Positions 1 to 8,837 are shown, numbered from the stretch's first letter. The stretch is 19,276 nucleotides of DNA from JBLNBU01 sp050260215 (GCA_050260215.1 JBLNBU010000100.1:1-19276); one strand, 5' to 3'. Made by a program: numbers and translations. Notes: generated from the letters alone by a model not told the origin.

Positions 1-174
1 ATCTTCGAGGTGCCGCTGGGGTTCCTGCTCGATGCCGGCAACCACAAGCTCGAGGACCGGGTCGTGGCCGGCCGCCGCCGCCCGTTCTGGGCCATCCGCT
101 GGGAGGAGCGCCTGATCTGGGGCGCCACCGCCGGCATCCTGGTCAACCTGTCGGAGCTGTTGCGTGACCGGTGA
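1..174 (+). CDS. Nudix hydrolase, CoA pyrophosphatase-like (C-terminal part only)
   Basis: The frame is open from the first base and ends at TGA 172-174, giving the last 57 residues of a protein that begins outside the window. The tail reads ...PFWAIRWEERLIWGATAGILVNLSELL. The 'IWG.TAGIL.NL' ending is typical of the Nudix subfamily annotated as CoA pyrophosphatase (NudL-like), which hydrolyses CoA and other nucleoside diphosphate derivatives. The Nudix box itself would lie upstream and cannot be seen, so the substrate is inferred from the tail only. The gene overlaps the start of the downstream CCA-adding enzyme gene by 11 nt, suggesting a shared transcript and coupled translation. Confidence 0.72.
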   Translation: MFEVPLGFLLDAGNHKLEDRVVAGRRRPFWAIRWEERLIWGATAGILVNLSELLRDR

Positions 175-1471
175 CGTTTCCGACGACGACGGCCCCAAGC
201 TGGACCCGTCCAAGCCCCTGGGCCAGCTGCCGCCCCAGCCGTGGATGGAAGCCCCCGAGACCCGCAAGGTGGTGGCGGCGCTGACGGCCGAGGGCGCGGA
301 AGTGCGCTTCGTCGGCGGCTGCGTGCGCGACGCGGTGCTGAAGCGGCCGATCAAGGACATCGACATCGCCACCCACGACCCGCCCGAGCGGGTGATGGCG
401 CTGCTGGACAAGGCCGGCATCCACGTCATTCCCACCGGCATCGCCCACGGCACCGTCACCGCGGTGATCGGCAAGGAGCATTTCGAGATCACCACGCTGC
501 GCGAGGATGTCGAGACCTTCGGCCGCCACGCCCGCGTCGCCTTCACCGACGACTGGGCCGCCGACGCGGCCCGCCGCGACTTCACCATGAACACCCTGTT
601 CGCCGACCCCAAGGGGCGTATCTACGACCCGTTCAACGGGCTGCAGGACATGGGGGCCGGGCGGGTGCGCTTCGTCGGCGACCCCATGAAGCGCATCGGC
701 GAGGACGTGCTGCGCCTGCTGCGCTTCTTCCGCTTCCACGCCCATTACGGCCGCCCGCCCATGGACCGGCAGGCCCTATCCGCCTGCCGGCGCATGGCGC
801 CCAAGCTGGTCAACCTGTCGGGCGAGCGGGTTTCGGGCGAGATCATCCGCCTGCTCCAGGCGCCCGATCCGGCCTCGGTGCTGCTGGTGATGAGGAACGA
901 GCACGTGCTGCGCCACGTGCTGCCCGAAGGCACCGCCTTCGGCCGCCTGCGGGTGCTGTGCTGGCTGGAAAGCCGCGCCATGGTCCGCCCCAGCGTGCGC
1001 CCCGACCCCATCCGCCGCTTAGGAGCCCTGGTCGAGACGGACCACGACGGCGCGGTGGCAGTCGGCGAGCGCCTGAAGCTGTCCAACCACCAGACCGCCC
1101 GGCTGGTCGCCATCGCCGCGCCCAAGCTGGTGCCCGCCGCCGACATGGACGACCGCGCCGTGCGCCGGGCGCTGCACAAGGTGGGCGCCGATACCTTCCG
1201 CGACCTGGTCCTGGTCGCCTGGGCAGGCAACCGCTCCCTGGAAAGCCGGGTCGACGCCGCCGAAAGCGACGCCTGGCAACGCCTGTTGGATGCCGCCGAC
1301 ACCTGGACCCCGGTCGATATGCCCATCAAGGGCCGCGACCTGATGTCCATGGGCCTGCCCCACGGCCCCCGCATCGGCAAGCTGCTGGCCGAGCTGGAGG
1401 CCTGGTGGGAAGCCAACGACTACCGCCCGGGACGTGAGGAGATGCTGCAGCGGGCGAGGGCGGCCCTTTAA
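164..1471 (+). CDS. cca: CCA tRNA nucleotidyltransferase (class II, poly(A) polymerase family)
   Basis: This 435-aa protein adds or repairs the 3' CCA end of tRNAs using CTP and ATP. The visible class II nucleotidyltransferase signature is FVGGCVRD (residues 49-56, phosphate-binding GG), followed by the metal-binding DID (65-67) and the RRDFTMN motif (137-143). The head-to-neck helix RIGEDVLRLLRFFRFHAHYG lies at 177-196, where these enzymes read the tRNA-bound nucleotide site. No HD phosphohydrolase motif is apparent in the C-terminal half. The start is GTG at 164, with GGAG 7 nt upstream and an 11-nt overlap with the Nudix gene. The first 25 residues are acidic and low-complexity, so a later start cannot be excluded. 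The gene ends 3 nt from the convergent tldD stop, with no terminator between them. Confidence 0.93.
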   Translation: MTGDVSDDDGPKLDPSKPLGQLPPQPWMEAPETRKVVAALTAEGAEVRFVGGCVRDAVLKRPIKDIDIATHDPPERVMALLDKAGIHVIPTGIAHGTVTAVIGKEHFEITTLREDVETFGRHARVAFTDDWAADAARRDFTMNTLFADPKGRIYDPFNGLQDMGAGRVRFVGDPMKRIGEDVLRLLRFFRFHAHYGRPPMDRQALSACRRMAPKLVNLSGERVSGEIIRLLQAPDPASVLLVMRNEHVLRHVLPEGTAFGRLRVLCWLESRAMVRPSVRPDPIRRLGALVETDHDGAVAVGERLKLSNHQTARLVAIAAPKLVPAADMDDRAVRRALHKVGADTFRDLVLVAWAGNRSLESRVDAAESDAWQRLLDAADTWTPVDMPIKGRDLMSMGLPHGPRIGKLLAELEAWWEANDYRPGREEMLQRARAAL

Positions 1472-1474
1472 TAC

Positions 1475-2908
1475 CTAGACCGCCGTCCCGCCCACCGTCA
1501 GGCCGTCGATGCGCAGCGTGGGCTGGCCGACGCCGACGGGGACGCCCTGGCCGTCCTTGCCGCAGGTGCCGATGCCGGGGTCGAGTTCGAGGTCGTTGCC
1601 GATCATCGCCACCCGGGTCAGCGCGTCGGGGCCGTTGCCGATCAGGGTGGCGCCCTTGACCGCCGGGCCGATCTTGCCGTTCTCGATCAGGTAGGCCTCG
1701 GAGGCCGAGAACACGAACTTGCCCGAGGTGATGTCCACCTGGCCGCCGCCGAAATTGACGGCGTAGATGCCCTTGTTGACCGAGGCGATGATCTCGCCCG
1801 GGTCGTGGGCGCCGGCCAGCATGAAGGTGTTGGTCATGCGGGGCAGCGGCGGATGGGCATAGGACTGGCGCCGGCCGTTGCCGGTGGCCTTGGCCCCGGA
1901 CAGCCTGGCGTTCAGCCGGTCCTGCAGGTAGCCGACCAGGATGCCGTCCTCGATCAGCACGGTGCGCGAACTGGGTGTGCCCTCGTCGTCGATGGTGATC
2001 GAGCCGCGCCGGTCGGGGATGGACCCGTCATCGACCACCGTCACCCCCTTGGCCGCCACCCGCTCACCGATGCGGCCCGAGAAGGCCGAGGTTTCCTTGC
2101 GGTTGAAGTCGCCTTCCAGGCCGTGGCCGACCGCCTCGTGCAGCATGACGCCCGGCCAGCCCGGGCCCAGGACCACCGCCATCTCGCCCGCCGGCGCGGG
2201 GATGGAGCTCAAGTTGACCGCCGCCTGGCGCAGCGCCTCGTCGACGCAGTGGCGCCACAGGTGGACGGGCATGACGCCCTCATAGGTGACGCGGCCGCCG
2301 ATGCCGTGGCTGCCGGTCTCCATGCGGTCGCCCTCGCCCACCACCACCGAAACGTTGAGCCGCACCAGCGGCCGGATGTCGGCGGCGTGCGTGCCGTCGG
2401 CGCGCAGGATGTAGACCGCCTGCCACGACCCACTCAGCGAGGCCGACACCTGGCGGACCCGCGGTTCGCGCCCGCGGGTATAGGCGTCGATCTCCTCCAG
2501 CAGCCGCACCTTGTCGGCGAAGGGGACCAGGGCCAGCGGGTTGAGGTCGGTGTACAGGGTGCGGTTGGTGCCGGCCGGCCCGGCGGCCATGGAGCCGCTG
2601 TGGCCCGAGCGCACCGCCTTGACCGTGGCGGCGCCGCGCCGGATGGCGTCCTCGGACAGCTCACAGCCGTGGGCATAGCCCTGCGCCTCGCCCGCCACCG
2701 AGCGCAGGCCGAAGCCCTGCGCGGTGTCGAAGGCCGCCGACTTGATCTGGCGGTCGTCGAGGACCAGGCTTTCGGACTGGCGGTATTCCAGGAACAGCTC
2801 GCCGTCGTCGGCCCCGGCCAGGGCGTCGGCGACGATGCGGGTGACGCCGTCTCGGTCCAGGCCGGCGCGGACGAAGAACAGGTCGTGGGCGTGGGCGTCG
2901 TGGGGCAT
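1475..2908 (-). CDS. tldD: TldD family metalloprotease
   Basis: This 477-aa protein matches TldD, the partner of TldE/PmbA in a cytoplasmic metalloprotease complex that degrades unfolded or leader peptides (microcin B17 maturation and CcdA turnover in E. coli). The zinc-binding HExxxH motif is present as HEAVGHGLEGD (residues 257-267), in the usual position for a protein of about 480 aa. The TldD-typical region GKFVFSASEAYLIENGKIG and the terminal TCGKDGQGVPVGVGQPTLRI are also seen. The frame stays open to 3034, but the chosen start is ATG 2906-2908 (MPHDAHAHDLFF). It has AGGAG 5 nt upstream and avoids overlapping the divergent gene at 3000. No tldE/pmbA is in the window. Confidence 0.93.
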   Translation of the reverse strand: MPHDAHAHDLFFVRAGLDRDGVTRIVADALAGADDGELFLEYRQSESLVLDDRQIKSAAFDTAQGFGLRSVAGEAQGYAHGCELSEDAIRRGAATVKAVRSGHSGSMAAGPAGTNRTLYTDLNPLALVPFADKVRLLEEIDAYTRGREPRVRQVSASLSGSWQAVYILRADGTHAADIRPLVRLNVSVVVGEGDRMETGSHGIGGRVTYEGVMPVHLWRHCVDEALRQAAVNLSSIPAPAGEMAVVLGPGWPGVMLHEAVGHGLEGDFNRKETSAFSGRIGERVAAKGVTVVDDGSIPDRRGSITIDDEGTPSSRTVLIEDGILVGYLQDRLNARLSGAKATGNGRRQSYAHPPLPRMTNTFMLAGAHDPGEIIASVNKGIYAVNFGGGQVDITSGKFVFSASEAYLIENGKIGPAVKGATLIGNGPDALTRVAMIGNDLELDPGIGTCGKDGQGVPVGVGQPTLRIDGLTVGGTAV

Positions 2909-2933
2909 GGGAACTCCTGATCGGCCGAGGTCG

Positions 2934-2962
2934 TTGGCAGCCGCGGGCAGCCAGTGTACACC
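2934..2962 (+). promoter_or_regulatory. Candidate sigma-70-type promoter for the DUF3422 gene
   Basis: TTGGCA (2934-2939) and TACACC (2957-2962) are separated by 17 nt in the 91-bp divergent spacer, 37 nt before the ATG at 3000. The -35 matches well, but the -10 matches the consensus at only 3 of 6 positions, so this is a weak call from eye inspection. The same spacer must also contain the promoter for tldD, which I could not assign. Confidence 0.22.
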
Positions 2963-2999
2963 ATTGCCTGGCGAACACCTCTCTCGGGGAATATAGGCG

Positions 3000-4298
3000 A
3001 TGGTCGACCAGATGCCAGGGCGGATCGTCCCCATCCAGGAACACCCCCAACGGCGCGTCCTGGCCGGCGAGGTCCACGCGCGCCCCTACGAGGTGATCTC
3101 GTCGCCGGTGCGCGCCTCGCACCTGGCGGTGGTCCACGCCGACGCCGCGGCCGAGCGCGAGCACCTCAAACGCCTGCTGGCGCCCCACGGGGCCGAGCCG
3201 CCGGGGGACGGCGTCACCTGGTTCAGCCGCGACCTGGGCGCGGCGCGGCTGCGCTGGGAGCGGCACGTCGAGTTCTCGACCTACACATTCCTGCGCTTCG
3301 ACGCTTTCGACCAGCCGTTCGCCGCCACCGCGCTGGACCTGGTCCCAATGGACTGGCTGAGGCACGTGCCGGGCCAGTTGCTCAACGCCATGCACCTGGC
3401 GGTCGACGCCACCCAGCGCAGCCCCGACGAGCTGGCCGCCCTGTTCGACGGCAATCCCCTGGTCGGCAGCACCGTGGTCGGCGGCGCCGGCGAGGTGTGG
3501 ACCGACTTCCGCCTGCATTCCGACGGCTGCGGCCGGGTGCTGATGCGCGACGTGTCGCTGTCGCGGGGCCAGACCGGCCGGCTGCTGCAGCGCCTGCTCG
3601 AGGTCGAGACCTACCGGATGATGGCGCTGCTGGCCTTCCCGCTGGCGCGCGCTGCCAGCGCCGAGATCCACCGCATGGACCGCGAACTGGGCGCCATCGT
3701 AGGCGAACTGGCCGATCCCGGTGCCGACCGCCGCGACCGCGAGCTGCTCGACCGCCTGACCGCGCTGGCCGCCGCCGCCGAGGGGCTGGAGGCCGACACC
3801 AGCTTCCGCCTGGCCGCTGCGCGCGCCTATTACGCCATCGTCGGCCAGCGCATCGAGGAACTGCGCGAGGCGCGCATCCCCGGCGTCCAGACCGTGTCCG
3901 AGTTCATGGACCGCCGCCTGGCACCGGCCATGAAGACCTGCGAATCCACCGCCGAGCGCCAGCAACTGCTGGCCAGGCGGGTGTCGCGCGCCGGCGACCT
4001 GCTGCGCACCCGCGTCGACATCGCCCTGGAAGAGAAGAACCGCGACCTGCTGAAATCCATGAACCGCCGTGCCCACATGCAGCTGCGCCTGCAGGAAACG
4101 GTGGAAGGCCTCTCGGTGGTGGCGATCAGCTACTACCTTCTGGGCCTGTTGGGCTACGCCGCCAAGGGCGCCAAGGCCGCCGGCCTGCCCATCGACAGCG
4201 ATGTCGCCGGCCTGGTCGGCCTGCCGGTGGTGCTGGCCATGGTGTGGCTGGGGGTCAAGCGCCTGCGGAAGGCGCTAGGCCACGGCGGGGAAGCCTGA
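3000..4298 (+). CDS. DUF3422 family membrane-anchored protein
   Basis: This 432-aa protein belongs to the DUF3422 (COG4949) family of predicted membrane-anchored proteins of unknown function. The family N-terminal signature is visible as EHPQRRVLAGEVHARPYE (residues 14-31). A mixed globular part follows. A long, charge-rich helical stretch at about 220-370 probably forms a coiled coil. Two hydrophobic segments close the protein (about 372-388 and 402-419), separated by a short polar loop, with a basic tail (KRLRKALGHGG). No signal peptide is visible, so most of the protein should be cytoplasmic. ATG 3000 was chosen because it begins just before the conserved region and has GGGGA about 9 nt upstream. 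The gene is divergent from tldD and ends 6 nt before the convergent kinase gene. Confidence 0.86.
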   Translation: MVDQMPGRIVPIQEHPQRRVLAGEVHARPYEVISSPVRASHLAVVHADAAAEREHLKRLLAPHGAEPPGDGVTWFSRDLGAARLRWERHVEFSTYTFLRFDAFDQPFAATALDLVPMDWLRHVPGQLLNAMHLAVDATQRSPDELAALFDGNPLVGSTVVGGAGEVWTDFRLHSDGCGRVLMRDVSLSRGQTGRLLQRLLEVETYRMMALLAFPLARAASAEIHRMDRELGAIVGELADPGADRRDRELLDRLTALAAAAEGLEADTSFRLAAARAYYAIVGQRIEELREARIPGVQTVSEFMDRRLAPAMKTCESTAERQQLLARRVSRAGDLLRTRVDIALEEKNRDLLKSMNRRAHMQLRLQETVEGLSVVAISYYLLGLLGYAAKGAKAAGLPIDSDVAGLVGLPVVLAMVWLGVKRLRKALGHGGEA

Positions 4299-4304
4299 GG
4301 GCGT

Positions 4305-6755
4305 TCAAACCCCGCTGGGCAGCCTGACCGTCACCACCGTGCCCTCGCCGGGGTGCGAGGCGAGTTCGACGCGGCCGCCGTGCAGGTCGACGAAGCGCCG
4401 GACCAGGGCCAGGCCCAGGCCGGCGCCGCTGCCTTCCGGCTGGGGGCCGCGCACGAAGCTGTCGAAGACGGCGGCCTGCTCGGCTTCGGGGATGCCGGGG
4501 CCGGTGTCGGCGATGGTGAAGGCGACCTCGCCCTCGCGGCGTTCGGCGCGCACGGTGATCGCCCCGCCCGCCGGGGTGAACTTGACGGCGTTGCCGACCA
4601 GGTTGAACAGCACCTGCTTGAGGCGGCGTTCGTCGGCGACGATCCAGCCGAAGTCCAGCGGGCAGTCGAATTCCAGCGCCAGCTTCTTTTCGCGCACCCG
4701 CTCGCGCACCAGGCCCAGCACCGAGGACAGCATGGGCTGGACGTCGACGGTGTCGAGCTCCAGCGTGGTCTGGCCGGCCTCGATGGCGGCAAGGTCGAGG
4801 ATGTCGGCGATCAGGGTCTGCAGGGTGTGGCCGGCCTCGGCGATGCCGCGGCAATATTCGGCCTGGCGCTTGGACAGCTTGCCCAGGAAATCGGCGGCCA
4901 GCATCTCGGAGAACCCGATGATGGCGGTCAGCGGCTTGGCCACCTCGCACGAGACGTTGGCGATGAACTCGCTCTTCAACGTGTCGGCGGCGGCCAGCGC
5001 CTCGTTGCGTTCACGCAAGGCCCGCTCGACCCGGGCCGAATCGGTGACGTCCAGCCAGGTCAGCAGCATGGCCCCGTCGGGCAGCGGTACCGCCATGTAG
5101 TCGAGGATGGTGTCGTCCATGCGGTCCAGGCGGCCTTCGCGGGCCTGGCGGTCGTTGAACAGGGCGATCAGGCGTTCACGCACCGCCGGCCAGTTGGACG
5201 CCCGGTCGGGACGGCCCTCGAAGAAGGCGCGGTGGCGGTCGACCACCTCGGCCAGGTGCGGCGACACGTCCAGCTCGGCCGCCGGCAGGTCCCAGATGCG
5301 GGCGAAGGCGGGATTGTACAGACGCAGCCGGCCGTCGCCGCCGAACACCGCCACGCCTTCGTGCAGGTGATCCAGCGTCTCGCGCTGGACCGCCAGCATG
5401 GTGTTGTACGACCGCTCCAGCGCCAGGGTGTCGGTGACGTCCTCGTAGGTGAAGATCAGGCCGCCGTAGGGGTGCGCCGCGGTGACGCGCCGCAGGGTGC
5501 GGCCGTCGGGCAGGTGCATCAGGGTCTCGGCCGGTTCGATCAGCGAGATGAAGCGCTTGAGCTCGCCCTCCTTGTAGGCGCGGTAGTCGGCGACCTCGGG
5601 CAGCAGGCGGCGTTCCCTCAGGGCGTCGAGGACGCCGCCATAGGTCGGCTGGGTCGACAGCCACTCGCCCTCGAGCCGCCACAGCTTGGTGAAGGCGGTG
5701 TTGAAGAAGGTGAGCCGGGTGTCGGTGGAGAAGATGGCGATGGCGGTGGCCAGGTTTTCCAGCACCTCGGCATGGGCGGCGACGTGGCGCGCCAGTTCCG
5801 CCTGCAACTCTTCGACCCGGGTCATGTCCAGCGCGAAGCCGGCGGTCAGCAGGGCGTCGCCGGTTTCCAGCGGCAGTTCGGTGATCTCGGTCAGGCGGCG
5901 CTGGCCGCCCAGCACCAGGTGGAAGGCCTCGGAGCGCGGTTCACCGGCGGCACGGGCGCGGGCGGCCAGGGCGCGCGCCTCGCGGACCGAGGCGTCGGCA
6001 GCCAGCTCGATCTGACCGGCCACGCAGGCTGACGGCGATTCGGCCTCGACCGCGGCGGCGTAGGCACGGTTGACGTGAACGAGCGACAAATCGTCGTCGC
6101 GCAGCCACACCGGCACCGGCAGGGCGCCGACAAGTGCCGCCAGGCGTTCGCGGTCGGCCGAAAGGGCGCCGATGCGGTTGCCCAGTTCCTCGACCACCGC
6201 GGCGCCTTCGGTGACGTCGCGCACCCACAGGATGTCGGCCAGCACCCGGCCGTCATCGCCGGCCGCCCGCACCCCGACCGCGCGCACCCGGCGCACCTGG
6301 TCGCGCAGGTCCAGCTCCATCTCGAAACCCTGGCCATCGGAGCGCAAGGCGTTCGCCGCGCCGTCCAGCTGGGCCGCGGCTGCCGGAGCAAAGGCTTCCA
6401 GCACCTCCGACCAGCCGGCGGCGGTGCCGCTGTAGAGGCCCAGCAGCACGGCAAGCCGGCGCGAGCACAATTCGGCGCCGTCCTCACCCATCCAGCCATA
6501 GAAACCGTCTGGGGCAGCCAGAAGGGATTCGCGCAGGCGCTCGGCCTCTGCCTCGGCGATGGCCAGCTTGTGGGCCAGCTTGGCAGCCCGCCAGCGCGCC
6601 ATTCCGGCGGCGGCGGCCACGGGCAGCACCAGGGCCGCGCCCAGCGCCAGCGACAGCGGATCGAGCCAGCCGGGCACGGGCAGGTCGACCCCCTGGGCCG
6701 CGACCGGTCGCGGCAGGGCCACCGCTGCCGTCATGCCCGCCAGTATCGCCCGCAT
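4305..6755 (-). CDS. DivL-like multi-PAS sensor kinase with cysteine in place of the catalytic histidine
   Basis: This 816-aa protein starts with a signal-like or anchoring segment (residues 1-21, ending AAQ) and a transmembrane helix (about 33-52). About four PAS-type modules follow (about 75-185, 203-315, 330-445, 460-575), the third resembling PAS_7. The C-terminus is a HisKA/HATPase kinase core. The H-box reads FIANVSCEVAKPLTAI (597-612): the residue normally His is Cys603 (codon TGC, complement of 4947-4949), and the usual ELRTPL is EVAKPL. The HATPase boxes look intact: N-box FNLVGNAVKF (717-726), G1 DTGPGIP (750-756), G2 GSGAGLGLAL (775-784). The layout matches Caulobacter DivL, which has Tyr in this position and controls CckA. 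Orthology is inference; a degenerate paralogue is the alternative. The start ATG 6755 has GGAGGG upstream. The frame is open to 6917, but that would overlap the divergent gene. Confidence 0.88.
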   Translation of the reverse strand: MRAILAGMTAAVALPRPVAAQGVDLPVPGWLDPLSLALGAALVLPVAAAAGMARWRAAKLAHKLAIAEAEAERLRESLLAAPDGFYGWMGEDGAELCSRRLAVLLGLYSGTAAGWSEVLEAFAPAAAAQLDGAANALRSDGQGFEMELDLRDQVRRVRAVGVRAAGDDGRVLADILWVRDVTEGAAVVEELGNRIGALSADRERLAALVGALPVPVWLRDDDLSLVHVNRAYAAAVEAESPSACVAGQIELAADASVREARALAARARAAGEPRSEAFHLVLGGQRRLTEITELPLETGDALLTAGFALDMTRVEELQAELARHVAAHAEVLENLATAIAIFSTDTRLTFFNTAFTKLWRLEGEWLSTQPTYGGVLDALRERRLLPEVADYRAYKEGELKRFISLIEPAETLMHLPDGRTLRRVTAAHPYGGLIFTYEDVTDTLALERSYNTMLAVQRETLDHLHEGVAVFGGDGRLRLYNPAFARIWDLPAAELDVSPHLAEVVDRHRAFFEGRPDRASNWPAVRERLIALFNDRQAREGRLDRMDDTILDYMAVPLPDGAMLLTWLDVTDSARVERALRERNEALAAADTLKSEFIANVSCEVAKPLTAIIGFSEMLAADFLGKLSKRQAEYCRGIAEAGHTLQTLIADILDLAAIEAGQTTLELDTVDVQPMLSSVLGLVRERVREKKLALEFDCPLDFGWIVADERRLKQVLFNLVGNAVKFTPAGGAITVRAERREGEVAFTIADTGPGIPEAEQAAVFDSFVRGPQPEGSGAGLGLALVRRFVDLHGGRVELASHPGEGTVVTVRLPSGV

Positions 6756-6909
6756 CCTTCGCCGCTCCCTCCGCCCGCGCCCAAGGTGCCGCCAAGAGGG
6801 GCAAAACACAAGGCCGATGGTCTTTTCCGGGGCGGCCGGCCGGGCGGGTTGCCCCGCCGGGCGGCGGCTGCTACACCTCGGGCCAACCACTGGCGGGCAG
6901 GAACCCAAG

Positions 6910-7488
6910 ATGATCAAGGCGCTCTACGACTGGATGATGGACAAGGCGGCCCATCGGCATGCGGTCTGGTGGCTGGCGGCGGTCTCGTTCATCGAGAGCT
7001 CGTTCTTCCCGATCCCGCCCGACATCATGCTGATCCCCATGGTGCTGGCCGCACCCACCCGCTGGCTCAGGCTGTCCCTGGTGTGCACCGCTGCATCGGT
7101 AGTCGGCGGCTATCTGGGCTACGCCATCGGCTACTTCGCCATGGACGCCGTCGGCATGCCCATCCTGGCGGCGCTGCACCTGGTCGACAAGTTCCAGGCC
7201 TTCAAGCCGCTGGTCGACCAGTACGGGGTGTGGGTCATCATCGTCAAGGGCATGACCCCGATCCCCTACAAGCTGATCACCATCTCGGCCGGCGCGTTCA
7301 AGTTCGACCTGGCCCAGTTCACCGTCGCCTCGGTGATCTCGCGCGGCATGCGCTTCCTGATGGTGTCGGCGTTGCTGTGGAAGTTCGGCGCCCCCATCCG
7401 CACCTTCGTCGAACGGCGCCTGAAGCTGGTCACCACCGCCTTCGTCGTCGCCCTGGTCGGCGGCTTCCTGGCGGTCAAGCTGCTGTAA
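6910..7488 (+). CDS. YqaA/DedA-type (VTT domain) membrane protein
   Basis: This 192-aa integral membrane protein is of the DedA/SNARE-associated (VTT) superfamily, closest in shape to the short YqaA-type members. The conserved features are FIESSFFPIPPDIMLIP (residues 27-43, with the acidic residue and Pro-rich re-entrant motif), GGYLGYAIGYF (66-76), KGMTPIPYKLITISAGAF (113-130) and a conserved Arg145 in ISRGMRF. DedA proteins contribute to membrane homeostasis and several act as lipid (undecaprenyl phosphate or phospholipid) translocases; the substrate here is unknown. The start ATG 6910 has AGGAA 7 nt upstream, and the family begins at this point. The frame continues upstream to 6559, but that part lies antisense to the kinase gene and does not look like protein. 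The two genes are divergent with a 154-bp spacer in which I see no convincing promoter. Confidence 0.88.
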   Translation: MIKALYDWMMDKAAHRHAVWWLAAVSFIESSFFPIPPDIMLIPMVLAAPTRWLRLSLVCTAASVVGGYLGYAIGYFAMDAVGMPILAALHLVDKFQAFKPLVDQYGVWVIIVKGMTPIPYKLITISAGAFKFDLAQFTVASVISRGMRFLMVSALLWKFGAPIRTFVERRLKLVTTAFVVALVGGFLAVKLL

Positions 7489-7545
7489 GGGCGCCCGCCT
7501 CTGCCATCGGTGAAGGGGTGGCGGCCCAGGGCTTGACCCGGAGGT

Positions 7546-7576
7546 TCATGGATTGCCGGGTCGAGCCCGGCCATGA
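7546..7576. repeat. Alphaproteobacterial intergenic palindromic repeat ('VMAGLDPAIH' type)
   Basis: The core is GCCGGG (7555-7560), loop TCGAG, CCCGGC (7566-7571), flanked by TCATG (7546-7550) and CATGA (7572-7576), so it can fold as a bulged hairpin. Read on the minus strand it spells VMAGLDPAIHEPP. This is the familiar spurious peptide of a palindromic element spread through alphaproteobacterial intergenic regions. It lies between the convergent DedA-type gene and recA. Other genomic copies cannot be shown from this window. Confidence 0.6.
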
Positions 7577-7602
7577 CGGGCAGGGTGGAAGAGGACGCCC
7601 CA

Positions 7603-7662
7603 CCCCAGGAGTGCGGACCTCTGGTCCGCTTGGCGGACGGGGACGTCCGCACTCCGTTGGGG
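7603..7662. repeat. Nested and alternative hairpins between convergent genes
   Basis: The 11-bp arms GGAGTGCGGAC (7608-7618) and GTCCGCACTCC (7645-7655) are perfect complements. Outside them CCCC (7603-7606) can pair with GGGG (7659-7662). Between the arms is a second stem, GTCCGC (7624-7629) with GCGGAC (7633-7638). The same bases can instead make two side-by-side hairpins: GCGGACC-tct-GGTCCGC (7613-7629) and GCGGAC-ggggac-GTCCGC (7633-7650). No run of T follows on either strand, so it is not a classical intrinsic terminator. It may still slow or end transcription from both sides, or be a mobile palindromic repeat. Confidence 0.6.
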
Positions 7663-7675
7663 CGGGGCGAGCCCC

Positions 7676-8752
<1,077 letters not shown>

Positions 8753-8802
8753 GGCGGCCCCCTTCATCCAACCCGATCCGGACGACACATGCAACGGACA
8801 TT

Positions 8803-8830
8803 ACTGTACAACGTCCGTTCCGGAACGCAA
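8803..8830 (-). promoter_or_regulatory. Candidate recA promoter with internal palindrome
   Basis: On the minus strand TTGCGT (complement of 8825-8830) and TACAGT (complement of 8803-8808) are 16 nt apart, about 50 nt before the recA ATG. The spacer and -35 contain a perfect 12-bp palindrome, CGTTCCGGAACG (8816-8827), a likely repressor target by position. The hexamers match consensus only partly (3/6 and 4/6). Confidence 0.38.
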
Positions 8831-8837
8831 GGGGAAT

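Noticed and set aside
2909..3034. N-terminal extension of tldD to 3034
   Set aside because: It would overlap the DUF3422 start, lacks a ribosome-binding site and has no TldD similarity. ATG 2908 has AGGAG.
2661..4076. Long minus-strand open frame opposite the DUF3422 gene
   Set aside because: It has shadow-frame composition and no recognisable domain, and it overlaps tldD in another frame.
6843..6858. Hairpin GGCGGG-ttgc-CCCGCC upstream of the DedA-type gene as an attenuator
   Set aside because: A six-pair GC stem is expected by chance in this composition, and there is no T-run or leader peptide.
6559..6909. Upstream extension of the DedA-type protein
   Set aside because: It is antisense to the kinase N-terminus, and the composition is typical of shadow frames in GC-rich DNA. 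ATG 6910 fits the family start.
6756..6917. Upstream extension of the DivL-like kinase to 6917
   Set aside because: It runs through the divergent spacer and into the DedA-type gene; the residues are low-complexity basic/proline. ATG 6755 begins a plausible anchor segment.
7608..7655. CRISPR-like or classical Rho-independent terminator interpretation of the hairpin cluster
   Set aside because: There are only four short blocks with no spacer regularity, and no T-run on either strand.
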